Source: JBCDGZ01 sp038750655 (lineage in GTDB: Bacteria > Bacteroidota > Bacteroidia > Chitinophagales > Saprospiraceae). From it: a stretch of DNA of 38,842 bases. Numbering within the stretch: the first letter of the stretch is position 1; each line of letters starts with the position of its first letter. The position numbers and the translations under genes were made by a program. The stretch spans positions 1 to 38,842 of the forward strand of contig JBCDGZ010000067.1 in the NCBI GenBank assembly GCA_038750655.1, given 5' to 3'. The notes beneath the pieces are model-generated. The model ran no database searches. It worked only from the letters and a program-made list of their open reading frames with translations, and was not told the origin of the DNA. Below are positions 16,647-25,015 of the stretch, piece by piece.

Positions 16647-18119
16647 ATGAAAAGAAAGTTGAACATCGTTATGATTGCCTCCGAATGCGTTCCTTACGTC
16701 AAAACCGGAGGGCTGGCCGACGTTGTCGGTGCCTTGCCAAAAGCACTTAAGAAAATGGGCCATGAGGTCTGTATTATCCTGCCATATTACCGTTCTATTG
16801 ATAGAAGCAAATATGAGATCAGTCAGTACCATGCCCCTATGGGGGTTTGGATGGGGGCCAATACGCAGGAGTGGTGTGCGGTCAATAAGACTGAAACGGA
16901 GGATGGCGTCCCCGTTTACTTCATCGAACACGATCGCTTTTTCGCCCGAGATCGGCCCTATAACGACAGCAATAACCGGGATTACCTCGATAATGCCGAG
17001 CGTTTTGCCTTTTTCAGCCGAGCTGCCCTACAGCTCTGCATCGACAAAAATATCCAAGCCGACATCCTGCACGCCCACGACTGGCCTACGGCACTCGTAC
17101 CCGCCTACCACAAGCTCTGGCACTGGAACAGCAGCGTCCTCTCCAAAGCCGCCAGCGTCCTCACCATCCATAACATCGATCACCAGGGGCTCTTCGGCCG
17201 TGATCACTACGAATACACTGGCCTGGGCTGGGAGAACTTCACCTCCGAAAAGTTCGAGCAATACAACGGTATCAACTACCTCAAAGGCGGCATCTACTTC
17301 GCCGACCTCGTCAATACCGTCAGCCCCACCTACGCTGTTGAAACCCGCTCCACCGAGCTGGGCCGAGGCATGCAGACTCCACTCAACAGCAAGGGCGAAT
17401 ACTATCTGGGCATCCTCAATGGGGTAGACTACACCGAATGGAGCCCCGAAAAAGACCCCCATCTTCCCGCCAAATACTCAACCCGCAGCATGAAAGGCAA
17501 AGCCAAATGCAAGGCGGCGCTGCAGGAGCGCTTTGGCTTGAAAGTGGACCCTAAAATTCCCATCGTCGGTATCGTCAGCCGCTTCGCCGGGCAAAAGGGG
17601 CTGGATGTGCTCTATCCCGTTATCCACGAAGCACAGCGACAGATGGAAATCCAGTTCGTCGTTGTTGGCAGCGGCGATAAGCAACTAGAGGCCCAGTATA
17701 TGGCCCTCCCCAATCGGTATCCCGGCAAAGTCGGCAGTTTCATTGGCTACAGCAATCCGCTGGCCCACCTCGTAGAAGCCGGCTCCGACTTCTTTGTCAT
17801 GCCCTCCCGCTTTGAGCCCTGCGGCCTCAATCAGCTCTACTCTCTACGCTACGGTACGCTACCCATTGTCCGCTCCACCGGCGGCCTGGCCGACACCGTC
17901 GAGCAGTACAATGAGCAGACGGGCGAGGGTACCGGCTTTCTCTTCAAAGATCTCTCTGTCGGTGCCTTATTCAACACCATCGGTTGGGCCGTCAGCACCT
18001 GGTACGACCGCCCCAAGCACATCAAGGCGATGATCAAACGGGGCATGGCCCAGCGCTTTGATTGGGATCGGAGTGTGGCGGTTTATGAGGAGTGGTATCA
18101 TCGGGTGGTGAGGCCATAG
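16647..18119 (+). CDS. glgA: glycogen synthase (GT5 family)
   Basis: This 490-residue bacterial glycogen/starch synthase transfers glucose from ADP-glucose to the growing alpha-1,4-glucan. The N-terminal sugar-nucleotide motif KTGGLADVVGALPKAL begins at K19. Other family marks are HAHDWPTALVP, HNIDHQG, NTVSPTYAVE, LNGVDYTEWSPEKD, GIVSRFAGQKGLD and the C-terminal catalytic-site block PSRFEPCGLNQLYSLRYG, followed by STGGLADTV. The length is normal. No other glycogen genes flank it. It is convergent with the next gene, with only 3 bases between the two stop codons. Confidence 0.95.
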   Translation: MKRKLNIVMIASECVPYVKTGGLADVVGALPKALKKMGHEVCIILPYYRSIDRSKYEISQYHAPMGVWMGANTQEWCAVNKTETEDGVPVYFIEHDRFFARDRPYNDSNNRDYLDNAERFAFFSRAALQLCIDKNIQADILHAHDWPTALVPAYHKLWHWNSSVLSKAASVLTIHNIDHQGLFGRDHYEYTGLGWENFTSEKFEQYNGINYLKGGIYFADLVNTVSPTYAVETRSTELGRGMQTPLNSKGEYYLGILNGVDYTEWSPEKDPHLPAKYSTRSMKGKAKCKAALQERFGLKVDPKIPIVGIVSRFAGQKGLDVLYPVIHEAQRQMEIQFVVVGSGDKQLEAQYMALPNRYPGKVGSFIGYSNPLAHLVEAGSDFFVMPSRFEPCGLNQLYSLRYGTLPIVRSTGGLADTVEQYNEQTGEGTGFLFKDLSVGALFNTIGWAVSTWYDRPKHIKAMIKRGMAQRFDWDRSVAVYEEWYHRVVRP

Positions 18120-18122
18120 GTT

Positions 18123-18836
18123 TTACTTTAGGGTTCTCAACAATTCCCTCGCCTTCACCTTCTGATTCTCCCAGTTCTTCACTAATAAAAAGTCCTCTAA
18201 ATAGGCTTTGGCTTGGGCTTCCTCCCCCCGCAAAAGATGCGATAGGGCGAGGTACCACAAGGCAGCATCGTAGTAGGGATTTTGGGGGCTGGCATTGGCC
18301 CCGAGGGGGTGCAGCAGGGCGATGGCCTGGTCGTAATCGCTGAGGTAGCAATGGCTGAGGGCCAGGTAAAACGAATCGCTGAGGTCGGCCTGTGGCTGCT
18401 CGATGAGCTGCTGGTAATAGCGGCGAGAGCTGGCGTAGTCCTGTTCGCTGTAGGCATCCTGGGCTTGTTGGCGGAGGGCCTCATCGGCGGGGGTCCCTTT
18501 GCGGATGCGGTCATGTGCGTAGGGTTCGGAGTCGAGGTAGTGTAGGGCTAGTTGGGCGGCGGAAGCGGGTGGGGAGGGTGTGGGAGGGGAGGATTGCGCC
18601 CACCAGAGGAGGAGGAGGAATAAAGCGGCGATGGTGACGGCGATGTAAAGCCAGCGGCGCGAGGCCCTTGGGCTCGTCGGGGCTTGCCGCTCCATACCGT
18701 ACTGCGTTTGAAGTAGCTTTTGCCAGCGGGTACTGCGTTCCTTGTCGAATTTGGCGCGGAGCAGTTGAGTGGTACGCTGCTCCAGCTCTTCGGGGGACAT
18801 CTTTCCGTCGAGGTAATTTTTATTATTATCACCCAT
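18123..18836 (-). CDS. single-pass membrane TPR protein paired with a sigma factor
   Basis: This 237-residue protein starts at the ATG at 18836; an upstream ATG at 18848 is possible. It opens with NYLDGKMSPEELEQ, a hallmark of Bacteroidota proteins encoded after ECF sigma genes. Then come a basic helical cytoplasmic part, one transmembrane segment (about residues 62-80), a proline-rich linker, and tetratricopeptide-like helices outside (QQAQDAYSEQDYASSRRYY, YLALSHCYLSDYDQAI, LSHLLRGEEAQAKAYLEDF). It is probably a regulator or sensor of the adjacent sigma factor, but no anti-sigma zinc motif is present. It lies 71 bases after the sigma gene. Confidence 0.8.
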   Translation of the reverse strand: MGDNNKNYLDGKMSPEELEQRTTQLLRAKFDKERSTRWQKLLQTQYGMERQAPTSPRASRRWLYIAVTIAALFLLLLWWAQSSPPTPSPPASAAQLALHYLDSEPYAHDRIRKGTPADEALRQQAQDAYSEQDYASSRRYYQQLIEQPQADLSDSFYLALSHCYLSDYDQAIALLHPLGANASPQNPYYDAALWYLALSHLLRGEEAQAKAYLEDFLLVKNWENQKVKARELLRTLK

Positions 18837-18907
18837 GATCATACACATTTGTTTATATACAGCCAGTTGCTATACAGATCAATCTGCTTTTGTTTTGACC
18901 CTTTAGC

Positions 18908-19564
18908 TTAATAATATTTTGCAAAGAGTTGGCGGAGTTTTTCTATACACCGCTGCTTTTGTTTTCGAACGGCGACGGCCGAGCGCTCGATCCGCTCCGC
19001 AATCTCCTTCAGAGGAACGCCTTCGTAGTAATAGTCTTTAAGAACCGTCTTACAGGACGCACCCATTTCTAACCACGCTTTATCAAGCGCCTGAAACATG
19101 GCCTCCTCAAACTGCGCGGGCGCTTCATCCAGGTCAATATCGAGCAAGGGGGAGAGCAGTTGCTCCTTTTTGATCCACTTAAGATAAATCTGGCCCGCCA
19201 TCCGAGTGAAAAGAAAGCGGAGATTACCGTATTTTATCTTTCCAGCTTTCAAGCGTTTATAAAATTCCAGCAAGGTGTTCATGCAGGCATCGTAGGCATC
19301 CTCATGATTGGCCTTGTACTGGCGCATGATGTAGCGATGAGCATCATCGAAATGTTTGAGGAAAATTTGTTCAAATAACTGATCGTCTCCCTCATTCAGG
19401 CGCTCCACCAATTGCTCAAAGTCGGCAGGGCTGAGTCCAAAGTTTTTATCCATGAGTGCTTGGAGTTGCGGCGCTTCTTCCGGTGCAATGATAGGCAATG
19501 CCCGCCAAAGCTGCTGCTTCTCCTGACCTTTTTCTGCCGAATCCCCTTCTGCTGGACGCTTCAT
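18908..19564 (-). CDS. ECF-type RNA polymerase sigma factor
   Basis: This 218-residue protein starts at the ATG at 19564. The reading frame is open upstream to 19672, but that part has no sigma features. Region 2 is seen in LFEQIFLKHFDDAHRYIMRQYKANHEDAYDACMNTLLEFY (split here as LFEQIFLKHFDD and YDACMNTLLEFYKRL). A region 4 helix-turn-helix lies at the C-terminus (GVPLKEIAERIERSAVAVRK, then CIEKLRQLF). The N-terminus has a ~60-residue extension compared with minimal ECF factors. It is followed by the membrane TPR gene and preceded, 114 bases away on the same strand, by the lodB-like gene, so it could regulate the oxidase cluster. Confidence 0.88.
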   Translation of the reverse strand: MKRPAEGDSAEKGQEKQQLWRALPIIAPEEAPQLQALMDKNFGLSPADFEQLVERLNEGDDQLFEQIFLKHFDDAHRYIMRQYKANHEDAYDACMNTLLEFYKRLKAGKIKYGNLRFLFTRMAGQIYLKWIKKEQLLSPLLDIDLDEAPAQFEEAMFQALDKAWLEMGASCKTVLKDYYYEGVPLKEIAERIERSAVAVRKQKQRCIEKLRQLFAKYY

Positions 19565-19678
19565 AGAAATAATGGATTCTATCAATCGAGTGATGATTAG
19601 CCAATACCTTTGGGTGCAAGCTGCTGGTGATGCACTCGTGGATATAAGCGGAGAAAGGGGAGGGTGTGACAAATAAGT

Positions 19679-20782
19679 CTAGTTTATTATCATTTCGTGT
19701 CTCCTCTTCCAGAATTTACAGTCTTTCCATTCTTTGACAACAGTATAGGTGTGGTGCCATTGACTTAAATAGTTTTGAAATAAGGGGCGGATTTGGTCTA
19801 AAAAAAGTTGGCAAATCGCTGGATTAAGATGGTCATAAGCTTTTAAGAACCTTGCTAAACCCATTGCTGTCTGGATAGCTCTGGTTACTCCCAACCCAGT
19901 AAGAGGATCGAAACTAACTAAGGCATCTCCCACGGTGAAAAATTGATCAACATGTATCGTTTCAACTATTTGACTTTGCGCTTGCCTAACGATTAATTTT
20001 TCGTCATTTTTTATTAATCTTTTGAAAGCCTTAAAAATAGTAGCATCAGCAGGCATGGTAGCCTTCCAATGTCCAATTTTGGTGAGTTGCTTGTTTCGTA
20101 CAATATCTAAATCCGTCATCAGAAAGATAACACTTTTGCTTTGCTGCAATGGCGCTGCGTACCACCAACCGTCTTTGCAGGCATTGAGGATTAAGTGATT
20201 TAGAGCTTGCTCTGGCATAGAATCGAGGATGCACCCAACGCCGACCAGTTGGTCGAAGGATTGATAAGCAACTTTGTCTTTGTTTTTGGCCGGCGATTTT
20301 CTTCCGGTTGCATCAATATAGATAGCGGCATGGGCTCTTGTTTCTCCTTGTGCACTATTCCAAGTGATCTGCCAGCTATAATCTGGTAACTGGCGAAGAT
20401 TTTTCACCCTCACATTAGTATATGCAGCAACCTTAGGATGCTTTTTGGCCTGCAAGTAGAGCAGCTTATCAAAATCATTTCTATTAACATGCCAGCTATT
20501 GCCTAAAGGATTTAGAATATGAGACTTGAAAGTGGGATTGTGCTCATTCCAGGCGCTTTCTATACCATAACTCTTTCTAGGATTAAGGCCTAAAAAATCA
20601 TCCCACAAGCCCAATCGTTTAAGTTCAGGCATGATATGAGCGGGCAGTGTTTCCCCAACACGTGGTGCTGAATAATCACTGCCCTCCAATAAAAGAATTG
20701 ATTTTTCTGAGGAGGCTAGTGAACGGGCAAGAATTGATCCGGCCGGGCCTCCACCAACGATAAGAATATCATAATCAATCAA
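19679..20782 (-). CDS. lodB: LodB-like FAD-dependent maturation protein for a quinoprotein oxidase
   Basis: This 367-residue flavoprotein has the Rossmann motif IVGGGPAGS at the N-terminus, VGETLPAHIMPELKRLGLW in the position typical of tryptophan-halogenase-like flavoproteins, an IDATGRKSP motif and GDALVSFDPLTGLGVTRAI near the end. It lies directly after a lodA-like gene. In Marinomonas, LodB is needed to form the cysteine tryptophylquinone cofactor of LodA, and the same role is inferred here. The start codon is TTG at 20782: the first in-frame ATG would remove the FAD motif. It is in the same reading frame as lodA, separated only by TAG TAG CCG, which suggests translational coupling or occasional read-through. 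Confidence 0.85.
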   Translation of the reverse strand: MIDYDILIVGGGPAGSILARSLASSEKSILLLEGSDYSAPRVGETLPAHIMPELKRLGLWDDFLGLNPRKSYGIESAWNEHNPTFKSHILNPLGNSWHVNRNDFDKLLYLQAKKHPKVAAYTNVRVKNLRQLPDYSWQITWNSAQGETRAHAAIYIDATGRKSPAKNKDKVAYQSFDQLVGVGCILDSMPEQALNHLILNACKDGWWYAAPLQQSKSVIFLMTDLDIVRNKQLTKIGHWKATMPADATIFKAFKRLIKNDEKLIVRQAQSQIVETIHVDQFFTVGDALVSFDPLTGLGVTRAIQTAMGLARFLKAYDHLNPAICQLFLDQIRPLFQNYLSQWHHTYTVVKEWKDCKFWKRRHEMIIN

Positions 20783-20788
20783 CGGCTA

Positions 20789-23700
20789 CTATTTTTTGTA
20801 TTTTTGAATACTTAGGTTGATCTCTTTAATCTTCGGTGATCCCCTTCTCGGCTCAGATCGGTGTAGGAGTTCATCTTGATTATCATAAATGTATAGGATG
20901 ATGTCCGCACCTCCTGTTTCCTTACCATCAATAATAAAATCCTGAGCGCTATAGGGAATACGATATTTGCCCTCAATGTCCGTTTGGGTCTCTTTTCCTA
21001 AAGGATTTTCGCCAGTAAAATCCTGATCAACGGCTCTAACTCTTAGGCCAGAGATCGGTTTGTTGTCTCCGTCCGTAATGGTACCATATACGAGGTAATC
21101 ACCATCGGGATCAGGAATTTGATTTTCCCAGGTACTACCTCTATCAGAAAATTCAGGACCACTAATAACAGGGAAGCTGAGTGTTTTTTCTCTTTGAAAT
21201 TCTACCCCCTTTAAAGTTTTTCCTCTTGCCAAGACTCGAATATTGTATAATCCCGGAGAGCAGCTTTGGTACTTTAATTCAAAGCGACCTAATTTATTAT
21301 CGGATAACGAAAGGGTGGTCGTAAGTCCTGAAGGAGTTTGTATTTCGGCCCAAACGGTAGCATTGGCTATCGGGATGCTATCGTATTGATTCAAAGAACC
21401 ATCTAAAATAAAGACATTATCATTCTCCTTACAAACATTTCCTGTCAATCTAAATTGTAGACTGGAATAAGCATGAACATTTAAACTATAGGGTATGGGT
21501 CTTCCTCCGTGAGCAATATTATCTGGGTAATGCACTAGGGCCTGCCATTGACCAATAAATTCATAGCGATTTTGCGCTACTTCAAGAGGAAGTGAAAAGC
21601 GGTAATATTTGACTCCCGAGGAAACAAAATAATTCAGGTTGGCCAGAGCGACTAGTTGATTGGCATCATAGACACGGCCACTTGGTCCCTGTAAGCTTAA
21701 CTCTACATGTTTGGTATTGGAGGAAACTAAAATAACATCAACTCCAATTTCTGCATCTGAAATCAAGAAAGGAATGCGGTGAGTCTGACCAGGATGAACT
21801 AAGCCATCAGGATCATAGATAATTTCTTTATTATTAATTCCTGTGAGGATTTGCATAAAATGCTTCTGTAGGCGGAACTGATTGTTTCCAGTTAATGCTG
21901 CGCCTGTTATCAGTAAATATCCGCCGTTATTGCCTGTAATGCTTTGCAAGGTAGCCACATTGATGTTAGAGGGCATTCCAAGACCGATGGCATAGGTACG
22001 TTCATTGATTTGATTAGCTACATCTTCTATATAAGCTGATCGGTTCTCCTTTCCATCGGTTAGAATGACCATCGATTTGGTGTCAAATCCTGATGCATTA
22101 TTGAGTGAATCACGGCCCTTTATAATCCCGTCACCAATGGAGGTGAATCCACTGGGGTTAAAATCAGCACCTCCAACCGCACTCTTTACGGTATTTCTTG
22201 GTGCATCTAATGGATCTGATGGACCAACAGTGGTCATCCCGAGAATTTCCTGAGCATCCTGATTATATCTTACAAGAGAGGTCGCATCTCCGGCGGCCAT
22301 TAAGTCTACGAAGGTTCTAACCGATTCTCTTAGGCTTTGTATTTTGGGTAAACCATCTCCACGATCTTGATTCATACTTCCTGACCTATCCAAAACGAGC
22401 GATACGGCATTTTTGATGGAAGCACTAGTGCTGGCTGATATTGGAATAACCCAGGTTCTTCCGGTATCAGAATTATGAATGGTAATAGAGGTATTTACCG
22501 AACTTCCTGCGCTGGTAGCTACATACCGAATGGGAATGAGTAATTGCTCGGATGAATTTGAAGCTGTTGGTCCAATGCTGAAAGGACCAGGGTTTAAGGC
22601 TTGAACGTTGACTGGCGGCGGCGGGCTGGTAATGGAGAAATTAAGACTTGAAGATGGGGAGATGACTTCGAATACAATGGCCCTGGCAACAGGTCGGGGT
22701 AAACCACCAGGCCCTAGAGGGACCGCGCCAAAATTAATACTTGGGGTGAGCAAGGTGATAGAAGCGGTGTCGCAACGCTCCGAATCTTGAAACTGCCCCT
22801 GGACTTTCACCACAAAACCAAGGGTATGCCAGTTATTGACCATACTTAAAAAACCATTTACCCCACCTTTCCAATTAATTTTCACATTGGAGTTTGCATC
22901 CAAGGCATTTATCGGTCTTTGCGTGGGCCACCAGGCGGTGTCGGTCCATAAAGTACAAGTAGAGGCTGTAGCATTGCAAGCGTAAAAGTCAGCTTGCCAG
23001 GGTACAGCCATATCTTTGGTAATTTCCCCCGGACTGACAACGCTATGATCAATCCTGAACAGCTCTCCTGATACATATCGATTCGGTGATGTAACCAGTT
23101 GTTCACCGGCTTCAATACCCGGAAAAAAAACCGCTCCGGTTGAGTTGTCTAAAGAAGCTTTGACTAAACCCTGAGGGCTTATACTATTTCCTGGAATAAA
23201 CGCCCCTGTCCAGTCATTAATAAAATTACCAGCCTCCCATTTTTGTAGCATAGCGAACTGCAAAGGAGTAAGGTCATCAAACTGTGCTTCTGTCGATGAT
23301 CGCGGAACAACCCCTCCATTACGTCTAAGATGTTGTATGGCCGCCGTTCTTGCCGCCTGACTAGCTCCAGTATTGTCCGAGAGGGTATTGTAATTAAGTG
23401 TAATCGGGCTGGCTACATCCAGCACTTCCTGTACATCTTCCCAGCCTCTTTTCAGCAATGGATAAATATCATCATTAAAAGAAGGCTGGTACGAAGCATC
23501 CGTAGGAAGGGGAAAGCCTGAGGGCAACAGGCCATTATCCGCATGGTATTGTTTTAAGCGATCATATAAAGAAATGGCGTTGCCTATATCGGGAGCAAAA
23601 TCAGGAGGACCGACAACCACCCAGGCTCCAAGTACGGGAATTGAGTTGCCGTTGATGATAACTGTAGCATTCACGGAGCCATCGGATGCATCATCATACC

Positions 23701-24211
23701 AGGCAGTATTTATTCTAAAGTTAGTAATAGTAGTTGCCTGGGTAGGATCTGCCGTTCCCGAATTTCCAAACCCACCTAAAACAAGTAGGCGTCCCTGATC
23801 ATCTGTACGTATCTCTCCGAGTTCTACCGAAACCGGAGTATGAGGACCGTAACCAAATGTACCGGTATTAAATTTTGCCTGCTGCAGAGCACCTGTTATT
23901 GTTCGAACACCAGGATCGATTTTTCTTGAAGAGTCGTTGCTGTAATTGGCCGATTTGCCGTGTACCAAGTGAACACTCCAGCTAATGGTGGCATCGGAGG
24001 AGGTTATTTCTTGAACGAGGGTGTTGCCATCATAAGCAAATAACCTAAACCTGGCTGCTTGCCTTTTGATTCTACACTGATTGTCTTTGTAACCGCCTGG
24101 TGGTTTGGGAATAACACCTGGGATTTCAGGGCCAATAAAAAAATCTGTGGGACTGTTTCCTAATCTGGCAATACCGATGGAAGGAAAAATTTTGATGTTG
24201 TCAATTGGCAT
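20789..24211 (-). CDS. LodA-family CTQ amino-acid oxidase fused to VWA and carboxypeptidase-regulatory-like domains
   Basis: This is a 1140-residue protein. Residues 1-~475 match LodA/GoxA quinoprotein oxidases, which deaminate free amino acids and release H2O2: IFPSIGIARLGNS at the start, FFIGPE, AARFRLFAYD, then MAVPWQADFYAC and AWWPTQRP. The DFxxC spacing (D408, C412) mirrors the Asp and Cys needed for the cofactor in LodA; W427/W428 are the likeliest tryptophan partners. Residues ~485-600 are an Ig-like linker. Residues ~601-790 are a von Willebrand A domain with a complete MIDAS (D608, S610, S612, T690, D719). Residues ~1037-1095 resemble a carboxypeptidase regulatory-like beta domain (YGTITDGDNKPISGLRVRAV). 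There is no signal peptide. The substrate amino acid is unknown. Confidence 0.85.
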   Translation of the reverse strand: MPIDNIKIFPSIGIARLGNSPTDFFIGPEIPGVIPKPPGGYKDNQCRIKRQAARFRLFAYDGNTLVQEITSSDATISWSVHLVHGKSANYSNDSSRKIDPGVRTITGALQQAKFNTGTFGYGPHTPVSVELGEIRTDDQGRLLVLGGFGNSGTADPTQATTITNFRINTAWYDDASDGSVNATVIINGNSIPVLGAWVVVGPPDFAPDIGNAISLYDRLKQYHADNGLLPSGFPLPTDASYQPSFNDDIYPLLKRGWEDVQEVLDVASPITLNYNTLSDNTGASQAARTAAIQHLRRNGGVVPRSSTEAQFDDLTPLQFAMLQKWEAGNFINDWTGAFIPGNSISPQGLVKASLDNSTGAVFFPGIEAGEQLVTSPNRYVSGELFRIDHSVVSPGEITKDMAVPWQADFYACNATASTCTLWTDTAWWPTQRPINALDANSNVKINWKGGVNGFLSMVNNWHTLGFVVKVQGQFQDSERCDTASITLLTPSINFGAVPLGPGGLPRPVARAIVFEVISPSSSLNFSITSPPPPVNVQALNPGPFSIGPTASNSSEQLLIPIRYVATSAGSSVNTSITIHNSDTGRTWVIPISASTSASIKNAVSLVLDRSGSMNQDRGDGLPKIQSLRESVRTFVDLMAAGDATSLVRYNQDAQEILGMTTVGPSDPLDAPRNTVKSAVGGADFNPSGFTSIGDGIIKGRDSLNNASGFDTKSMVILTDGKENRSAYIEDVANQINERTYAIGLGMPSNINVATLQSITGNNGGYLLITGAALTGNNQFRLQKHFMQILTGINNKEIIYDPDGLVHPGQTHRIPFLISDAEIGVDVILVSSNTKHVELSLQGPSGRVYDANQLVALANLNYFVSSGVKYYRFSLPLEVAQNRYEFIGQWQALVHYPDNIAHGGRPIPYSLNVHAYSSLQFRLTGNVCKENDNVFILDGSLNQYDSIPIANATVWAEIQTPSGLTTTLSLSDNKLGRFELKYQSCSPGLYNIRVLARGKTLKGVEFQREKTLSFPVISGPEFSDRGSTWENQIPDPDGDYLVYGTITDGDNKPISGLRVRAVDQDFTGENPLGKETQTDIEGKYRIPYSAQDFIIDGKETGGADIILYIYDNQDELLHRSEPRRGSPKIKEINLSIQKYKK

Positions 24212-24230
24212 AAATATGATTTATTAGATT

Positions 24231-24288
24231 GGAGAAAATATTGTACTTCTTTCCCTTTTAGTACTTGGTGTACCTATTACTTTTCTCC
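24231..24288 (-). promoter_or_regulatory. inverted repeat in the lodA upstream region
   Basis: GGAGAAAA (24231-24238) and TTTTCTCC (24281-24288) are perfect complements 42 bases apart, ending 20 bases before the lodA start codon. GTACTT also occurs twice between them. It could be a leader stem or a pair of binding sites. No function is demonstrated. Confidence 0.3.
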
Positions 24289-24293
24289 TTTCT

Positions 24294-24319
24294 AATGCCT
24301 ACTGTTCTGGTGAGGCATT
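24294..24319. repeat. hairpin upstream of lodA
   Basis: AATGCCT (24294-24300) and AGGCATT (24313-24319) form a 7-bp stem with a 12-base loop, followed on the plus strand by TTT. It could end plus-strand transcription or form part of the lodA leader. Confidence 0.35.
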
Positions 24320-24632
24320 TTAATCATAATGCAAATGTGATGATAATATGATCAATTATCGAATAGTAATATAGTCATAAAGTTTATGATAAAAAAATAT
24401 TGTTACAAATTATTTTACATTGCCATTGTTTTACGCCTATGTTTTATGAGAAACCATAGCAGAATGGATTGCACGCTCTTGCTCAAAAGTGGATGCACCA
24501 ATGAGGGAATAGATTTAGGCGCTAAAAAAATCAAAGAAAAGTCACGTCACATTCCAGGCCACCGCCACTTATATCCACAAATCGAAATACGATAATGATT
24601 GATTACTAAATTTAACGCCTATGTAAATGTGA

Positions 24633-24902
24633 AAACATTCTGAACGCCTGGCCAGGCTTACCGTCACCACCAGCAACTCCGGTAACTACGCCCACTTTGG
24701 TGGCTGCTCGGCGGCTGCACCCTACCTCTCTGGTACCATCAGCCTACTGAATGTGTACCGGGCGCAGTTGGCCCTGGCCGCGTACTTCGATGAGCCGATG
24801 CCCTTGCCAGCGTCCTCTGCTGATGTAAGCGTTTCTCCTTCCCCTGCCTCTAGCACTTTTAGGTTGGAGCTAGAGGAGCAGGCGATGGAGCTGCTTAGTT
24901 GA
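24633..24902 (+). pseudogene. C-terminal remnant of a subtilase-like (S8) peptidase
   Basis: A GC-rich open frame without a start codon runs from just after a TGA at 24630 to a TGA at 24900-24902. Its product contains GNYAHFGGCSAAAPYLSGT, which fits the subtilisin catalytic-serine block (G-T-S-x-A-A-P-x-V-S-G pattern, with Cys in place of Thr), followed by a helix ISLLNVYRAQLALAAYF as in that family. The first ~300 residues with the Asp and His motifs are absent. The sharp switch from AT-rich flank to GC-rich coding sequence at about 24640 marks a breakpoint. It is probably what is left after a deletion or insertion. Confidence 0.6.
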
Positions 24903-25015
24903 GTGGGGTGGACGATGGCGGGGCAGCTGGCATACAAACCTTTATACCCTGACAGATGCGGTCGACTGTTTCGGCAGTGGGCTGCATCATTTTTGAGTAT
25001 ATCGGCCCTTCATTC

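Larger units (their letters stand above)
24212..24632. other. AT-rich leader of the lodA unit with inverted repeats
   Basis: No convincing gene is seen. Immediately before the lodA start lie two nested or adjacent inverted repeats, listed separately. Further out the sequence is AT-rich; a minus-strand CACATTTGC near 24330 is only a partial -7 match. A 69-codon plus-strand frame at 24386-24595 has AT-driven composition and no recognisable content. Confidence 0.4.

Noticed and set aside
16675..17427. 250-codon second plus-strand frame within glgA
   Set aside because: Overlaps conserved glycogen synthase motifs in another frame; its Ser/Thr/Pro-rich product is typical of an off-frame reading of GC-rich codons.
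24386..24595. 69-codon plus-strand frame before the subtilase remnant
   Set aside because: AT-rich sequence with no plausible promoter and no recognisable product; treated as non-coding.
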